Part shown: in pieces, positions 53,813 through 63,746 of the stretch
Layout of the letters: every line of letters starts with the position of its first letter
How positions within the stretch are numbered: the first letter of the stretch is position 1
Origin: Argyresthia goedartella
Lineage: Eukaryota; Arthropoda; Insecta; Lepidoptera; Argyresthiidae
Direction: 5' to 3'
NCBI GenBank assembly: GCA_949825045.1
Contig: OX463829.1
Coordinates: 19,438,715 to 19,502,714 of the forward strand
Length of the DNA stretch: 64,000 nt
Notes under the pieces: generated by a model
Seen by the model: only the letters and a program-made list of their open reading frames with translations
Database searches by the model: none
Told to the model about the DNA's origin: nothing
Program-made: the position numbers and the translations under genes

Positions 53813-54470
53813 GGGAACTGGACCACCTACGGACTATGCAAAACACAAGATAGATACCGGTGAGCATCCTCCAATCTTCGTACCTCCATACCATGTGACT
53901 CCGGCAAAGAAAGAAGTGATGCGACAAGAGTTGGAGAAAATGCTAGCAGAAGGCATTATAGAAGAATGTGAATCGCCGTGGGGTGCACCAGCACTCCTTG
54001 TGCCGAAAAAGAAACAGGGTGAGTTCCGCTTTTGTGTGGATTTTAGGAAACTAAACTCAGTCACCAGGAGTGACAAATACCCAATGCCATCCATCGAAGA
54101 GCTCTTGAAGAGCTATGTCATGAGCACAATTGATTTGCGTTCTGGATATTGGCAGGTGGGATTGAGAGACGCGGAAGATCGTGATAAAACCGCATTTTCA
54201 GTACCAACACTTGGGACTTTTCGCTTCACACGCATGCCGTTTGGCCTTAAGAATGCGCCGGCCACATTTCAACGGCTTATCGATCGCTTCCGTGCAAATC
54301 CTTCGCTGAAGAATATAGTCTTGCTGATATCTGGATGACCTCCTGATAATATCCCCAGATTTTGACCAGCACATCAGGGATCTACGTATGGTGTTCGAGC
54401 GACTTCGCACTTTCAAATTGAGAGCAAATCGTGAAAAATGCAAAGGACATTGTCCATTTTCGGCTAAGCG
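53790..54470 (+). pseudogene. Gypsy reverse transcriptase, N-terminal half
   Basis: Reads HPPIFVPPYHVTPAKKEVMR, ESPWGAPALLVPKKKQGEF, RFCVDFRKLNSVTRSDKYPM, STIDLRSGYWQV and RMPFGLKNAPATFQRLIDRF. The catalytic YLDD is intact but one frame over, after a break near 54325 (YLDDLLIISPDFDQHIRDL). The chain ends near 54470 in unrelated sequence. Confidence 0.87.
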
Positions 54471-54489
54471 TGGACAGAATGTACGAGGT

Positions 54490-54836
54490 AATACGATATA
54501 ACCACTGATTATAAATAATTCCATTACGAATATTTTCGATTATCTAGTTGTGTAAATCGACAGTTAAAACTTAAAGGGAATTTATGTGAAACACAGTCAT
54601 TAATCGGTCGACCGAACGACATTTTAATTTTGGTATTGCCATTTTGTGGTCTCTAAAGTAGCACTTTTAGTACCAATTTTTCTTTCACATAAATAAAGTA
54701 CATCAATGCAAATGCATTAATACAATACATGCGCGATTCGTCGCATTTAATCGTTGTTCAAATTGACAAAAAAAGCTCGATTTGTGGGTAAACTACTTAT
54801 TCATGGCAATACTAGACAAAAATAAAAATAAACAAT
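54490..54836. other. Short AT-rich stretch between Gypsy and the LTR
   Basis: No coding; contains inverted ATTTATGTGAAA / TTTCACATAAAT motifs near 54580 and 54685, perhaps another short repeat. Confidence 0.4.
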
Positions 54837-56498
54837 TGTCACCGGCGGTCAGGTCACTCACGCCACAATAAAAACCTTTCGTTCTGTGTTTGCCGTTTCG
54901 ATAATTCGTGAATATGTTTGTTTTCTACTTTGGCTTGTTATAATGGACCCCAATTCCGCGTTTGTTGATGTGTTATTATATATATATATGGATGGTCCCT
55001 ATGTTATAACCAAAAAGGTTAGCCCGACTACTTACCTGATCGCGCCGGTTGACAAAACCGCTGAAGAACTTGGGAAGGTATCACACCAAAGTGATCACGC
55101 GTTACTTTCCTTGTCATGACACCACGCCGAGCCCCTTAGTTCCTAAGAATACACTAGGTCGTCCTCGAAATGTGCCTAAAAATAAAGCTGATGTAGGTAT
55201 TGCTAACCAACCTAGTGCTTCAAGGTTGCCAGTACAGGAGCGAGGACGCCAACCTGTACTGGAGGGGGAGTATATAGCGAGTGGTGCCATCTCTCGATAC
55301 CCTCGGTCAACCCGGGGCCTACCACCCCGACGTTTCTTGCGGGACCTTTCGGCGGTGTTCGGGAGTCTTCGTGTGCGCACACCCCCGCTCCCGCCGGAGC
55401 AGTTGTACGGTAGCCTTGTAAAAGACTGGATGCGTGCTTACCCGAGGATTCCCTTGCGCCGTCAAATCGTCCAGTGTATTTGTGAAACTGTCTTGTCTTT
55501 GTGCCCGAAGTGTGTAACCCGTGTTGTAACGTCACGTACAGACAATTACAAGAAGTTAAACGGAGAGAACTCTTTTCTTGCCTTCGGCGTCACACACGCA
55601 CACACCACATCTGAGGAATTACCTCGAACCCCATAGCCTAGGTGACGCATCCGTGCCACCAAACGCTATCGGCATTTTAACTCAGAAGAAACACAATGCT
55701 TAAAAGATCTCTGTACTGGATATGCTGATATGTTCCATCTCCCAGGGGATGAATTAACCATCACTGAAGCGCTAAAACATGAAATAACCACTTCTTCCTC
55801 TGTTCCATCAATACAAAATCATACAGATTTCCGGAAATTCATAAGCAAGAAGTGCAATCCCAAATAGACAAAATGCTTCACCAAGGTTGTTTAATATTTA
55901 TGCGTCGGAAACGCACCGGTTTTTTGTTGCGCGAATCGATCGCGAGTAATCGAGACATCACTAGCGAAAACGGACCTAGCAGCTGTCACTCGTACCGGAA
56001 CGAGATGTAAAATTGGAGGTTATCTTGACTCTTGGTCTGGTCTCATCGGGAGAATAACATGGCGGCTCGGGCCCCGTGGCTTTGATGGTATTTCGGTGTA
56101 TCAATTACCATAACACAGGCATCGGGCCTGGTCAGAGTGTAAATCTACCTCATAGCGTCGTGCTATTGATTGTAATTAGATTCGCGTCAGCGGTCAAGTG
56201 ATTCGTGGTGAAGGTTGAAGTTGTACGGTCTCCAACTCGTCGTATCGGTAGCGGCGACTCCACGTGTCGGCAGCAGCACGCCGGCGAACAGCGTCGGGCA
56301 GCCACGATAGTGATTCGACTCCTATCCTATCCCAAACTGTGCCCCTTTCCCGAATTCCCGTCTCGAATCGAGCTTTCGATCTCCTGTCTACGGTGACAAG
56401 GTAATAAACAAAATTCATCAATTCTTTTCTCCCACGTGCGGCCAAGGGCACACTCCCCTCAGGATTCCATGCCGTTCGGTAGGCGTGGAAATTAAACA
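54837..56498 (+). repeat. Putative LTR, upstream copy (with 693-base insert)
   Basis: Begins TGTCACCGGCGGTCAGGTCA and ends GGAAATTAAACA, directly before TTTTGGTAGCAGAAGCGCGG, a plausible primer-binding region. It matches 62778-63746 except for an extra segment (about 55260-55952). By eye I see only a handful of base differences, so the copies are recent. Unusually, both copies contain a frame with DGPYVITKKVSPTTYLIAP, the GPY-type end of a Gypsy integrase. Confidence 0.7.
55260..55952 (+). pseudogene. Gypsy fragments present only in the upstream LTR copy
   Basis: Starts with GCGAGTGGTGCCATCTCTCG text like 52517. Later reads, in changing frames, LCTGYADMFHLPGDELTITE, ALKHEITTSS and YRFPEIHKQEVQSQIDKMLH, the lead-in to a Gypsy reverse transcriptase. 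No terminal duplication was found, so it could be an insertion here or a deletion in the other copy. Confidence 0.65.
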
Positions 56499-58250
56499 TT
56501 TTGGTAGCAGAAGCGCGGTTTCCTAGTGGGAAATCATCGATTCACGGTAGGGTTGCCTTTGTCACATTGTAGTTGGGAGAAAAGAATATCCCAGATTGGC
56601 TCAAGTCGGCAATGAGTCTGTGGTCGGTATACCACGATTAAAGTTCATTTTCGGTAAGTGAAAGTATAAGTGCCAATTTTGTTAACAGTTGTTATAAATT
56701 TGTAGTCGGAAATTACTGTTACCAGCGCATAAAAGATTGAACAGTCAGTCTGCGAAGTAACTAGATTGTATTACTTGCGATAGAACGTCGGGTTCTATAG
56801 TCCTACAGTGTTATTTCGGTTTACACAGCAGGGTCGGGCTATTTAAGGGGTATTAAGCTGATTTTGCTGACCTCAAAGGAAGTGTGGTTCCTATCGGAGG
56901 GGCCACTGCTAGAAAAATAGTTTTTTTTATAATAACCTTTTGTGTGTTATTTGTATTGTACCACATGGTGGCATTCTCTAATTGATTTAGAGTGTATATT
57001 ATAAGGTGTATGTCCACAGGGCGACCATATTAAATATTGTTTATGATTTAATTGTTTAGTGGTTGCCTTGGGTTTTACAACTTAGTTTTAATTTCTGTGC
57101 CCAGCGCTGACGGGAAAGTGCTGGTATCTGGCTGTGCTTAGTTCGGCAGTGAAGCATAGGACCAGGAACAATTAAATCGGTAACCATGGCACCTTCGCCC
57201 TTGACGGTACTGCGATATGGTGTCCGTGAGGAGATGAGATGGCTCGCCCATACTCACAAGTATGTGGAGCGACCCGACATGGACGATGTCCTGCTCAAGC
57301 GTGTGGAGGACGCAATGACACGAGTCGGGAAGGTGTGTCGGCTGGCTGCCGAGGCTGAAGCCCTCGGGCTTACGGATGAGGCCTCGGTGGCTGCAGTGAG
57401 GCAGCTCTGCGCGGATGCTGACCAAGCGATGGAGTGTTACGGGCGGGTGTCAGATGGCACCTATGAGTGGCGCGAAGGCTGGGAGCCCACCACCTTCTGC
57501 GCCACCCTGCCCGTCGCTCTGGGAGGCGAACAGGGAGGCGAACAGTCGGATGTCGCCCCCATTCCTAGAGCGCCCCAGGTTGGATCCGCTCTCCCCCCTC
57601 CATCCACGGTGGCCACCGGGCACACCGTACACAGTCCGGTATGGTCGGATACCGGGACAGCGAGGGGCCTATTATGCGGGTTGGGACCCCCTGATGTACA
57701 TGCGGTCTGATATGCCACCGGTGGCATATCAGCAGCCGAGTTACCAGGCCGACGGAGGTCTGAGCGGGTTCGGATCCCGCGGGGGTTCCCGCTAGGGACA
57801 CGCCGCCCACTTACAAGGTGCCGCCACTCCACAGACGGTCATGCTCCCCACCGCCTCGGTGATAGCGTGGAGTTCGGACGGCAGATCATGTGTGGCACGA
57901 GCACTATTGGACTCGGGGGCCCAGGGGTGCTTAGTCTCGTGCAACCTTGTAAGACGGTTGGGCATTTCGGTAAGGGAGTACCCACATTCCATTCGGGGAA
58001 TTGGGAACACGGAAGTCGGTTCCGTTAAGGGAGTATGTCGGATTACTCTCTCGTCACGGGTGGATTCATCGGTGAATCTGACGGTCACGGCATTAGTCAT
58101 GCCTAATGTGATGGGCTCACACCCTCACGTACGGTTGTCGCCCTCGGTGCGACAGTTGGTCGCTGGGTTGTCACTGGCTGACCCGGAGTTCGACATTCCG
58201 GGCCCAGTAGACATTTTATTGGGTGTCGATGCCTTGGGATACCTGTATCC
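56499..58250 (+). mobile_element. BEL/Pao-like internal region: leader, gag remnant and protease
   Basis: The leader 56499-57185 follows the putative primer site. A short gag frame and an aspartic protease follow. The element resumes at 62563 after a LINE insertion. 63747-64000 repeats this leader, so a second unit begins there. Confidence 0.7.
57186..58250 (+). pseudogene. BEL/Pao-like gag remnant and protease
   Basis: ATG at 57186 opens VLRYGVREEMRWLAHTHKYV. The frame is replaced near 57560 by another (frame of 57415-57795), ending with one stop at 57793. It then runs through TASVIAWSSDGRSCVARALL and DSGAQGCLVSCNLVRRLGIS to PGPVDILLGVDALGYL. The LDSGAQ and LLGVD motifs fit the retropepsin of BEL/Pao elements. 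Capsid and zinc knuckles appear missing, so gag is internally deleted. The chain continues beyond the LINE at 62563 with VPGVHVLQATGLVSVNTRLG. Confidence 0.75.
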
Positions 58251-59386
58251 AGCATCTACATGACCTGCTAGCAAATACACTACAATGTTATGCCAAAGAG
58301 CAAAGTGAGTTAGCAGAACTCAGAGCCGCGACGTCTGAGTTAGTACAGCTACAACGCCAGAATGCGGAATTGGTGGGGGTTCTAATTGAGAATGAGGAGA
58401 ATGAGACCAGCAAGGAGGACGAGCCCACATCACTAACTTTGGTCTCGACCCCCCTCAACGAGAGTGTTGCAGCGTCCACCGCTGCCCCAACCAAAAAACA
58501 GCGTCGCCGTCGTCGACGAGGAGACACCTCGCAGCTCAACAGCGCGAGCACCGCGCCGCTCGCTGTCCCTGCTGAGGCGTGTGTCATGCCGCAAGCTGCC
58601 CCGAGGGCCGCGCCGTTCGCCGTTGCGCACGTTGCGACGCTCGCTGCCGCGAATGCCGCGCCAACCGCCGCCACGTGCATCAAACCGCACTCCAACACGT
58701 GTGTCCCGCCACTCACCTCCACTCGTGTACCGCCAGCTACCAAAATATGTGCTCAGAGAAAAACTCTGTTGTTCTCCGACAAAGTAGGTGCAGGATTTGG
58801 GACTCTATTACATAACCGGCTTAACCAAAAAGTAACGAACATTTGCTGTCCAAATTGTTCATTTGTAGATCTAGTGAAGATGATTAGTCGCGGTATCTAT
58901 GATGAGTACAGCACTATTGTAATTATGGTAGGAAATCATTCAAACATTAGTCGGAATGATTTGAATAAAAGTGTTGAAACACTTCTAGACTTACATAGTA
59001 GGATGAAATGCATGTTTATACTATGCAATTTTCCATATGCCTGTAATTTGACAGAACTACAGAACAAATCTGTGCATAGAATGAATATTCATTTATTTAA
59101 TTTAACATGTCATCACAGCGATGCTATTTTATATTTCGACATGAATAATTTTATTCATAACTTTACTCTGACACGGGATACATTGTACCTGTCTAATAAA
59201 TATAGAAAATTAGTAGCTACATTGTTAGCTTATAATATATGCGACGCAGCTATAGTTGGTTTAACTAAGTTCAACTTGACATCAGCTTATTTTAAGAGTA
59301 ATATGACATGCACCCCTATTGGGAATTCACCTGTTAATTATACTTTGCATGCAACATTGGAATCTGTTCCAAGTAATTTAAATTAG
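58251..59386 (+). CDS. LINE D ORF1 (5'-truncated), SGNH-esterase-like C-terminal domain
   Basis: The frame is open through 58223-59386 but its first Met codons are in BEL sequence, so the true N-terminus is lost. A leucine-rich coiled coil (SELAELRAATSELVQLQRQN) precedes a basic patch (KKQRRRRRRGDTS), an Ala/Pro-rich linker, and a globular domain. That domain reads KTLLFSDKVGAGFGTLLHNR, STIVIMVGNHSNISRNDLNK and RDTLYLSNKYRKLVATLLAY. Placement of VGNHSN and D-x-L-x-LS suggests a degenerate SGNH hydrolase fold, known in ORF1 of some CR1/L2-group LINEs. The usual catalytic residues are not clear, so enzymatic activity is doubtful. Confidence 0.7.
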
Positions 59387-59433
59387 TTCATAAGACAATA
59401 GAGGAAATCTCTAGCATACAAGAGCCACTAAAT

Positions 59434-62298
59434 ATGTCAAAATGTAAGCCCCAGTTAAATATTGCCCATCAAAACATCCAGGGGCTACCTGGCAAAGAAC
59501 TTGTATTAGAATTATTTCTAAAAAATTCTGACATTGATATTATTTGTGTTACTGAACACTGGTTGAAGGAAAATATGATGTCTTTTAACATAAATAGTTA
59601 CAAAATTGTCAGTTGTTACAATAGAAAGACTGCTGATAGAGGTGGTTCTTTAATCTTAGTGAAGAATAATATTAAGGTGAAACAACGGAAAGATATTCTT
59701 GCACTTACTGTTGAAAGACAAATAGAGGTATCCTGTGTTGAGTTAGATAGCCATATTATTGTTTGTGTCTACAGGCCACCGAGGGATGAAAAAGGCCATG
59801 GCAATTTCGAAATATTTGAGAAAATTATGGAGGAAGCCCTCATTAAACTTTGTAATAACAGAAAAAAGTTAATTATTTGTGGCGATCTTAATGTAGATCT
59901 GCTTGTAGATACAACACTGAAGCGACGATTAATAACTCTGTTCAAATCATTTAATTTATGTCATGTATTTCTAGAGCCGACTAGAATTACACTTACAAGC
60001 CAAACTTGCTTAGATAACGTTTTTTGTGACTGTGCATTCACAACTAAAAGTGTAATTAACTGCTTACCCTCCGATCACAGTGGTCAAACAGTTTCATTCC
60101 CAATTAGTATTAAGGATAAGACTGGTCCAACATTTTATAGGCCTATTACATCCCATAGACTAGAGACATATACGAAAAACTTAGATATAAATTTGCCAGT
60201 ACCGGATTTTAATGAACAGAACCCAAACAAAATCTACTCAGACTTCTTCAACATTATTCAGACAGAATTCAATAAAGTTTTCAAATTAAAGAAAGTCAGT
60301 GACTACAACGGTAAATCTAAATTTAATGACTGGGCAACGTTTGGAATTCGTAAAAGTAGAGTTATCTTGTATGACCTTTATGATCAAAAAACCTATAACT
60401 TTGATCGAAAATTTCATGACTATGTTAAAAAATATTCCAAAACTTTCAAGTTGGTTTGTAGAACTGCAAAAACTTTACACATTAATAGAAAAATTAAAAA
60501 TTCAAATAATAGAATGAAAACAGTTTGGCAAATAATAAACCGCGAAACTGGCAAAGTTATACCAAGGGACAGTGATTTCTGCCTAAAGATAGGTGATGAT
60601 GTTGTTAAATCCAACGCTGATGTTGCTCGAGCTTTTGAAACATTCTTCACCAATGTACCCGTACTCACAACGGACAGTCTAAATTCATCTCCATTTGAAG
60701 CAGAGACTTTATTAAAAAATAACACTAGCGTCAGTAATGTATATTTAAAATTTCATCATGTATATCCCCAGGACATTGTCAAAACGTTTAAATTACTTAA
60801 CTTAAAAAATACGGAAGACCTGTGGGGTATATCAGTCAAAGTCATTGGTTCAGTAATTCTAGTTATAGCCCCACACTTAGCTTATATATTCAATAAATGT
60901 GTTGACGATGGGGATTTTCCAGACCTCATGAAACACAGTAAACTTATACCGCTGTTCAAATCGGGAGATAAGGGCGATCCTTCAAATTTCAGACCAATAT
61001 CTGTTCTTCCAACACTAAGTAAAATATTTGAAAAGATTATACTCAATCAAATGCTCTCACACTTCAACCGTACAAAACAACTCCACGCTAAACAATATGG
61101 TTTCACTAGGGGTAAATCGACTACGGATGCAGGTATTTCCCTTGTATCTCATATTTATTCTGCATGGGAGGCCGCACAGGATGCTATCGGAGTTTTTTGC
61201 GACCTGTCGAAGGCGTTTGATTGTGTTGATCATAATACGCTATTAATTAAATTAAATCATTACGGAGTTAGAAATAAAGCGTTGGATCTACTAAGATCAT
61301 ACCTAAGCAATAGAATTCAAAAGGCAGAAGTTAACGGCGTAAAATCTGATGGATCGGGTGTTAAAATTGGCGTTCCACAAGGTTCCATATTAGGCCCTTT
61401 CTTATTCCTGGTATATATTAATGATCTGCCTTTCATGGTGGAGAAATTAACTGACATAGTGTTGTTTGCTGATGATACTTCAATGGTCTTCAAAATTGAA
61501 AGACAAAAAGGAGATTTTGATGATGTTAATGGTGTATTGTCTTTAACCTTGAATTGGTTCACAGTTAATAATTTATTGTTAAACGCTGGTAAAACCAAGT
61601 GTATCAAATTCTCACTTCCAAATGTCAGGCAAGTTGAGACCAGTTTGGTGTTAGACAACAGCACGTTAGAATTGGTAAATGATACGATGTTTCTTGGAAT
61701 AACCATTGATAGTAAATTGCAGTGGGGACCCCACATAGATAAATTGGCTGGTAAATTAAGTTCTGCGGCTTACGCTGTTAGGAACATCAGACAAAGCACG
61801 GATGTGGCTACATCTAGGCTAGTATATTTTAGTTACTTTCATAGTGTGATGTCCTATGGTATCTTGTTGTGGGGGAAAGCAGCGGATATTCAAACTATTT
61901 TTATTTTACAGAAAAGAGCTATTCGAGCAATTTATAATTTAAAACGAACAGACTCCTTAAGAGAGCTTTTTAAAGAAATTGACATACTAACAGTAGCTAG
62001 TCAATTTATTTTCGAAAATATAATGTATGTACGCAAGAACCTTACAACATTTTCCAAACTTAGCGACAGCTGTAATGTTAACCTAAGAAATAATCACAGA
62101 CTATGTGCGCCCCGTTTTAGACTCGCGAAGGTTAGCAATTCTTTCAAGGGTCAGTGCATTCTCTACTACAATAAGATACCTCTGGAGATTTTGAAATTGC
62201 CATTTGAGCAATTTAAAAAGCATGTTAAAGCGACTTTGTCGAAAAAGGGATATTACAATGTTCAAGATTACTTAAATGACAGGACTGTATGGGGTTAA
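59434..62298 (+). CDS. LINE D ORF2: endonuclease-reverse transcriptase, 954 aa
   Basis: Endonuclease motifs: LNIAHQNIQGLPGKELVLEL, ICVTEHWLKENM, DRGGSLILVKNNIKV, LIICGDLNVDLL, NCLPSDHSGQTVSF. Reverse transcriptase: KLIPLFKSGDKGDPSNFRPI, QYGFTRGKSTTDAGISLVS, FCDLSKAFDCVDHNTLL, GVPQGSILGPFLFLVYINDL, VLFADDTSMVF (catalytic FADD), then MSYGILLWGKAADIQTIFI. It ends LSKKGYYNVQDYLND. No stop interrupts it. Related to LINE C (same SKAFD.VDH, YGI.LWG..AD and C-terminal Y.V..YL pattern) but much better preserved. Confidence 0.93.
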   Translation: MSKCKPQLNIAHQNIQGLPGKELVLELFLKNSDIDIICVTEHWLKENMMSFNINSYKIVSCYNRKTADRGGSLILVKNNIKVKQRKDILALTVERQIEVSCVELDSHIIVCVYRPPRDEKGHGNFEIFEKIMEEALIKLCNNRKKLIICGDLNVDLLVDTTLKRRLITLFKSFNLCHVFLEPTRITLTSQTCLDNVFCDCAFTTKSVINCLPSDHSGQTVSFPISIKDKTGPTFYRPITSHRLETYTKNLDINLPVPDFNEQNPNKIYSDFFNIIQTEFNKVFKLKKVSDYNGKSKFNDWATFGIRKSRVILYDLYDQKTYNFDRKFHDYVKKYSKTFKLVCRTAKTLHINRKIKNSNNRMKTVWQIINRETGKVIPRDSDFCLKIGDDVVKSNADVARAFETFFTNVPVLTTDSLNSSPFEAETLLKNNTSVSNVYLKFHHVYPQDIVKTFKLLNLKNTEDLWGISVKVIGSVILVIAPHLAYIFNKCVDDGDFPDLMKHSKLIPLFKSGDKGDPSNFRPISVLPTLSKIFEKIILNQMLSHFNRTKQLHAKQYGFTRGKSTTDAGISLVSHIYSAWEAAQDAIGVFCDLSKAFDCVDHNTLLIKLNHYGVRNKALDLLRSYLSNRIQKAEVNGVKSDGSGVKIGVPQGSILGPFLFLVYINDLPFMVEKLTDIVLFADDTSMVFKIERQKGDFDDVNGVLSLTLNWFTVNNLLLNAGKTKCIKFSLPNVRQVETSLVLDNSTLELVNDTMFLGITIDSKLQWGPHIDKLAGKLSSAAYAVRNIRQSTDVATSRLVYFSYFHSVMSYGILLWGKAADIQTIFILQKRAIRAIYNLKRTDSLRELFKEIDILTVASQFIFENIMYVRKNLTTFSKLSDSCNVNLRNNHRLCAPRFRLAKVSNSFKGQCILYYNKIPLEILKLPFEQFKKHVKATLSKKGYYNVQDYLNDRTVWG

Positions 62299-62562
62299 TC
62301 TGGCTCAACACAGACCTTGCTGTTAATAATTTTGTAATTATTTATTCCTGCTTATTAATCATAACAATTAAATTTTTCATATTTGTATTAGTTAAGCACA
62401 ACCTATTTTTAAAAGAGATCTAAAAATAAATCTGTGGGAGTTTCTACGCCCTTCTTCTCCCACAGTGGTCCAATGTAGAGAAGAGGCAAAAAATGACGTT
62501 TGCTAAGTATATGTAAATATCTACAGTAATAAAGTACTTTGACTATTGACTATTGACTATTG

Positions 62563-62777
62563 TTAGTGCCAGGTGTCCACGTGTTGCAGGCGACTGGTCT
62601 GGTTTCGGTCAACACCAGACTGGGCCATGCGGTAATGGGTCCGGTCATGCCGGCTGCCCCACGCCTAGCGACTCGTAGTCCCTTATTCGGTTCTGTACTC
62701 TCGGAGGTGATACAGAAGTTTTGGGAGGTGGAGGAACCACCTACGGTACGCCGGTTGGACCCGGTTGAAGAAACAAT
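62563..62777 (+). pseudogene. BEL/Pao-like pol fragment after the LINE insertion
   Basis: Reads VPGVHVLQATGLVSVNTRLG then HAVMGPV and QKFWEVEEPPTVRRLDPVEE, the protease-to-reverse-transcriptase junction of BEL/Pao elements (FWE.EE). Most of pol is missing: the next sequence is the LTR start at 62778. Confidence 0.75.
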
Positions 62778-63746
62778 TGTCACCGGCGGTCAGGTCACTC
62801 ACGCCACAATAAAAACCTTTCGTTCTGTGTTTGCCGTTTCGATAATTCGTGAATATGTTTGTTTTCTACTTTGGCTTGTTATAATGGACCCCAATTCCGC
62901 TTTTGTTGATGTGTTATTATATATATATATGGATGGTCCCTATGTTATAACCAAAAAGGTTAGCCCGACTACTTACCTGATCGCGCCGGTTGACAAAACC
63001 GCTGAAGAACTTGGGAAGGTATCACACCAAAGTGATCACGCGTTACTTTCCTTGTGATGACACCACGCCGAGCCCCTTAGTTCCTAAGAATACACTAGGT
63101 CGTCCTCGAAATGTGCCTAAAAATAAAGCTGATGTAGGTATTGCTAACCAACCTAGTGCTTCAAGGTTGCCAGTACAGGAGCGAGGACGCCAACCTGTAC
63201 TGACATCACTAGCGAAAACGGACCTAGCAGCTGTCACTCGTACCGGAACGAGATGTAAAATTGGAGGTTATCTTGACTCTTGGTCTGGTCTCATCGGGAG
63301 AATAACATGGCGGCTCGGGCCCCGTGGCTTTGATGGTATTTCGGTGTATCAATTACCATAACACAGGCATCGGGCCTGGTCAGAGTGTAAATCTACCTCA
63401 TAGCGTCGTGCTATTGATTGTAATTAGATTCGCGTCAGCGGTCAAGTGATTCGTGGTGAAGGTTGAAGTTGTACGGTCTCCAACTCGTCGTATCGGTAGC
63501 GGCGACTCCACGTGTCGGCAGCAGCACGCCGGCGAACAGCGTCGGGCAGCCACGATAGTGATTCGACTCCTATCCTATCCCAAACTGTGCCCCTTTCCCG
63601 AATTCCCGTCTCGAATCGAGCTTTCGATCTCCTGTCTACGGTGACAAGGTAATAAACAAAATTCATCAATTCTTTTCTCCCACGTGCGGCCTAGGGCACA
63701 CTCCCCTCAGGATTCCATGCCGTTCGGTAGGCGTGGAAATTAAACA
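62778..63746 (+). repeat. Putative LTR, downstream copy (969 bases)
   Basis: TGTCACCGGCGG... to ...TTAAACA, nearly identical to the upstream copy minus its 693-base insert. Visible differences include CCGCTTTTG/CCGCGTTTG, CTTGTGATG/CTTGTCATG and GGCCTAGGG/GGCCAAGGG. Includes the Gypsy-integrase-like frame. A TTATATATATATATGG tract sits near 62910. Confidence 0.7.

Larger units (their letters stand above)
52500..54490 (+). mobile_element. Gypsy-type LTR retrotransposon gag-pol, degenerate
   Basis: Gag, protease and the first half of reverse transcriptase are recognisable in order on the plus strand, broken by frameshifts near 52735 and 54325. RNase H and integrase are missing here. The 5' segment at 52517-52610 (GCGAGTGGTGCCATCTCTCG...) recurs at 55275-55365. 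Confidence 0.8.
58251..62562 (+). mobile_element. Non-LTR retrotransposon D (L2/CR1-like), 5'-truncated, inserted in the BEL protease
   Basis: Starts within ORF1 (no element-encoded initiator ahead of the coiled coil), then ORF2, a 3'UTR and a TATTGAC tandem tail at about 62537-62562. The host sequence reads continuously from GGATACCTGT (58255 side) to TTAGTGCCAGGTG at 62563. Any target duplication is three bases or fewer. Confidence 0.85.

Noticed and set aside
58288..58743. 151-codon Ala/Ser-rich minus-strand frame
   Set aside because: Antisense shadow of the GC-rich linker in LINE D ORF1.
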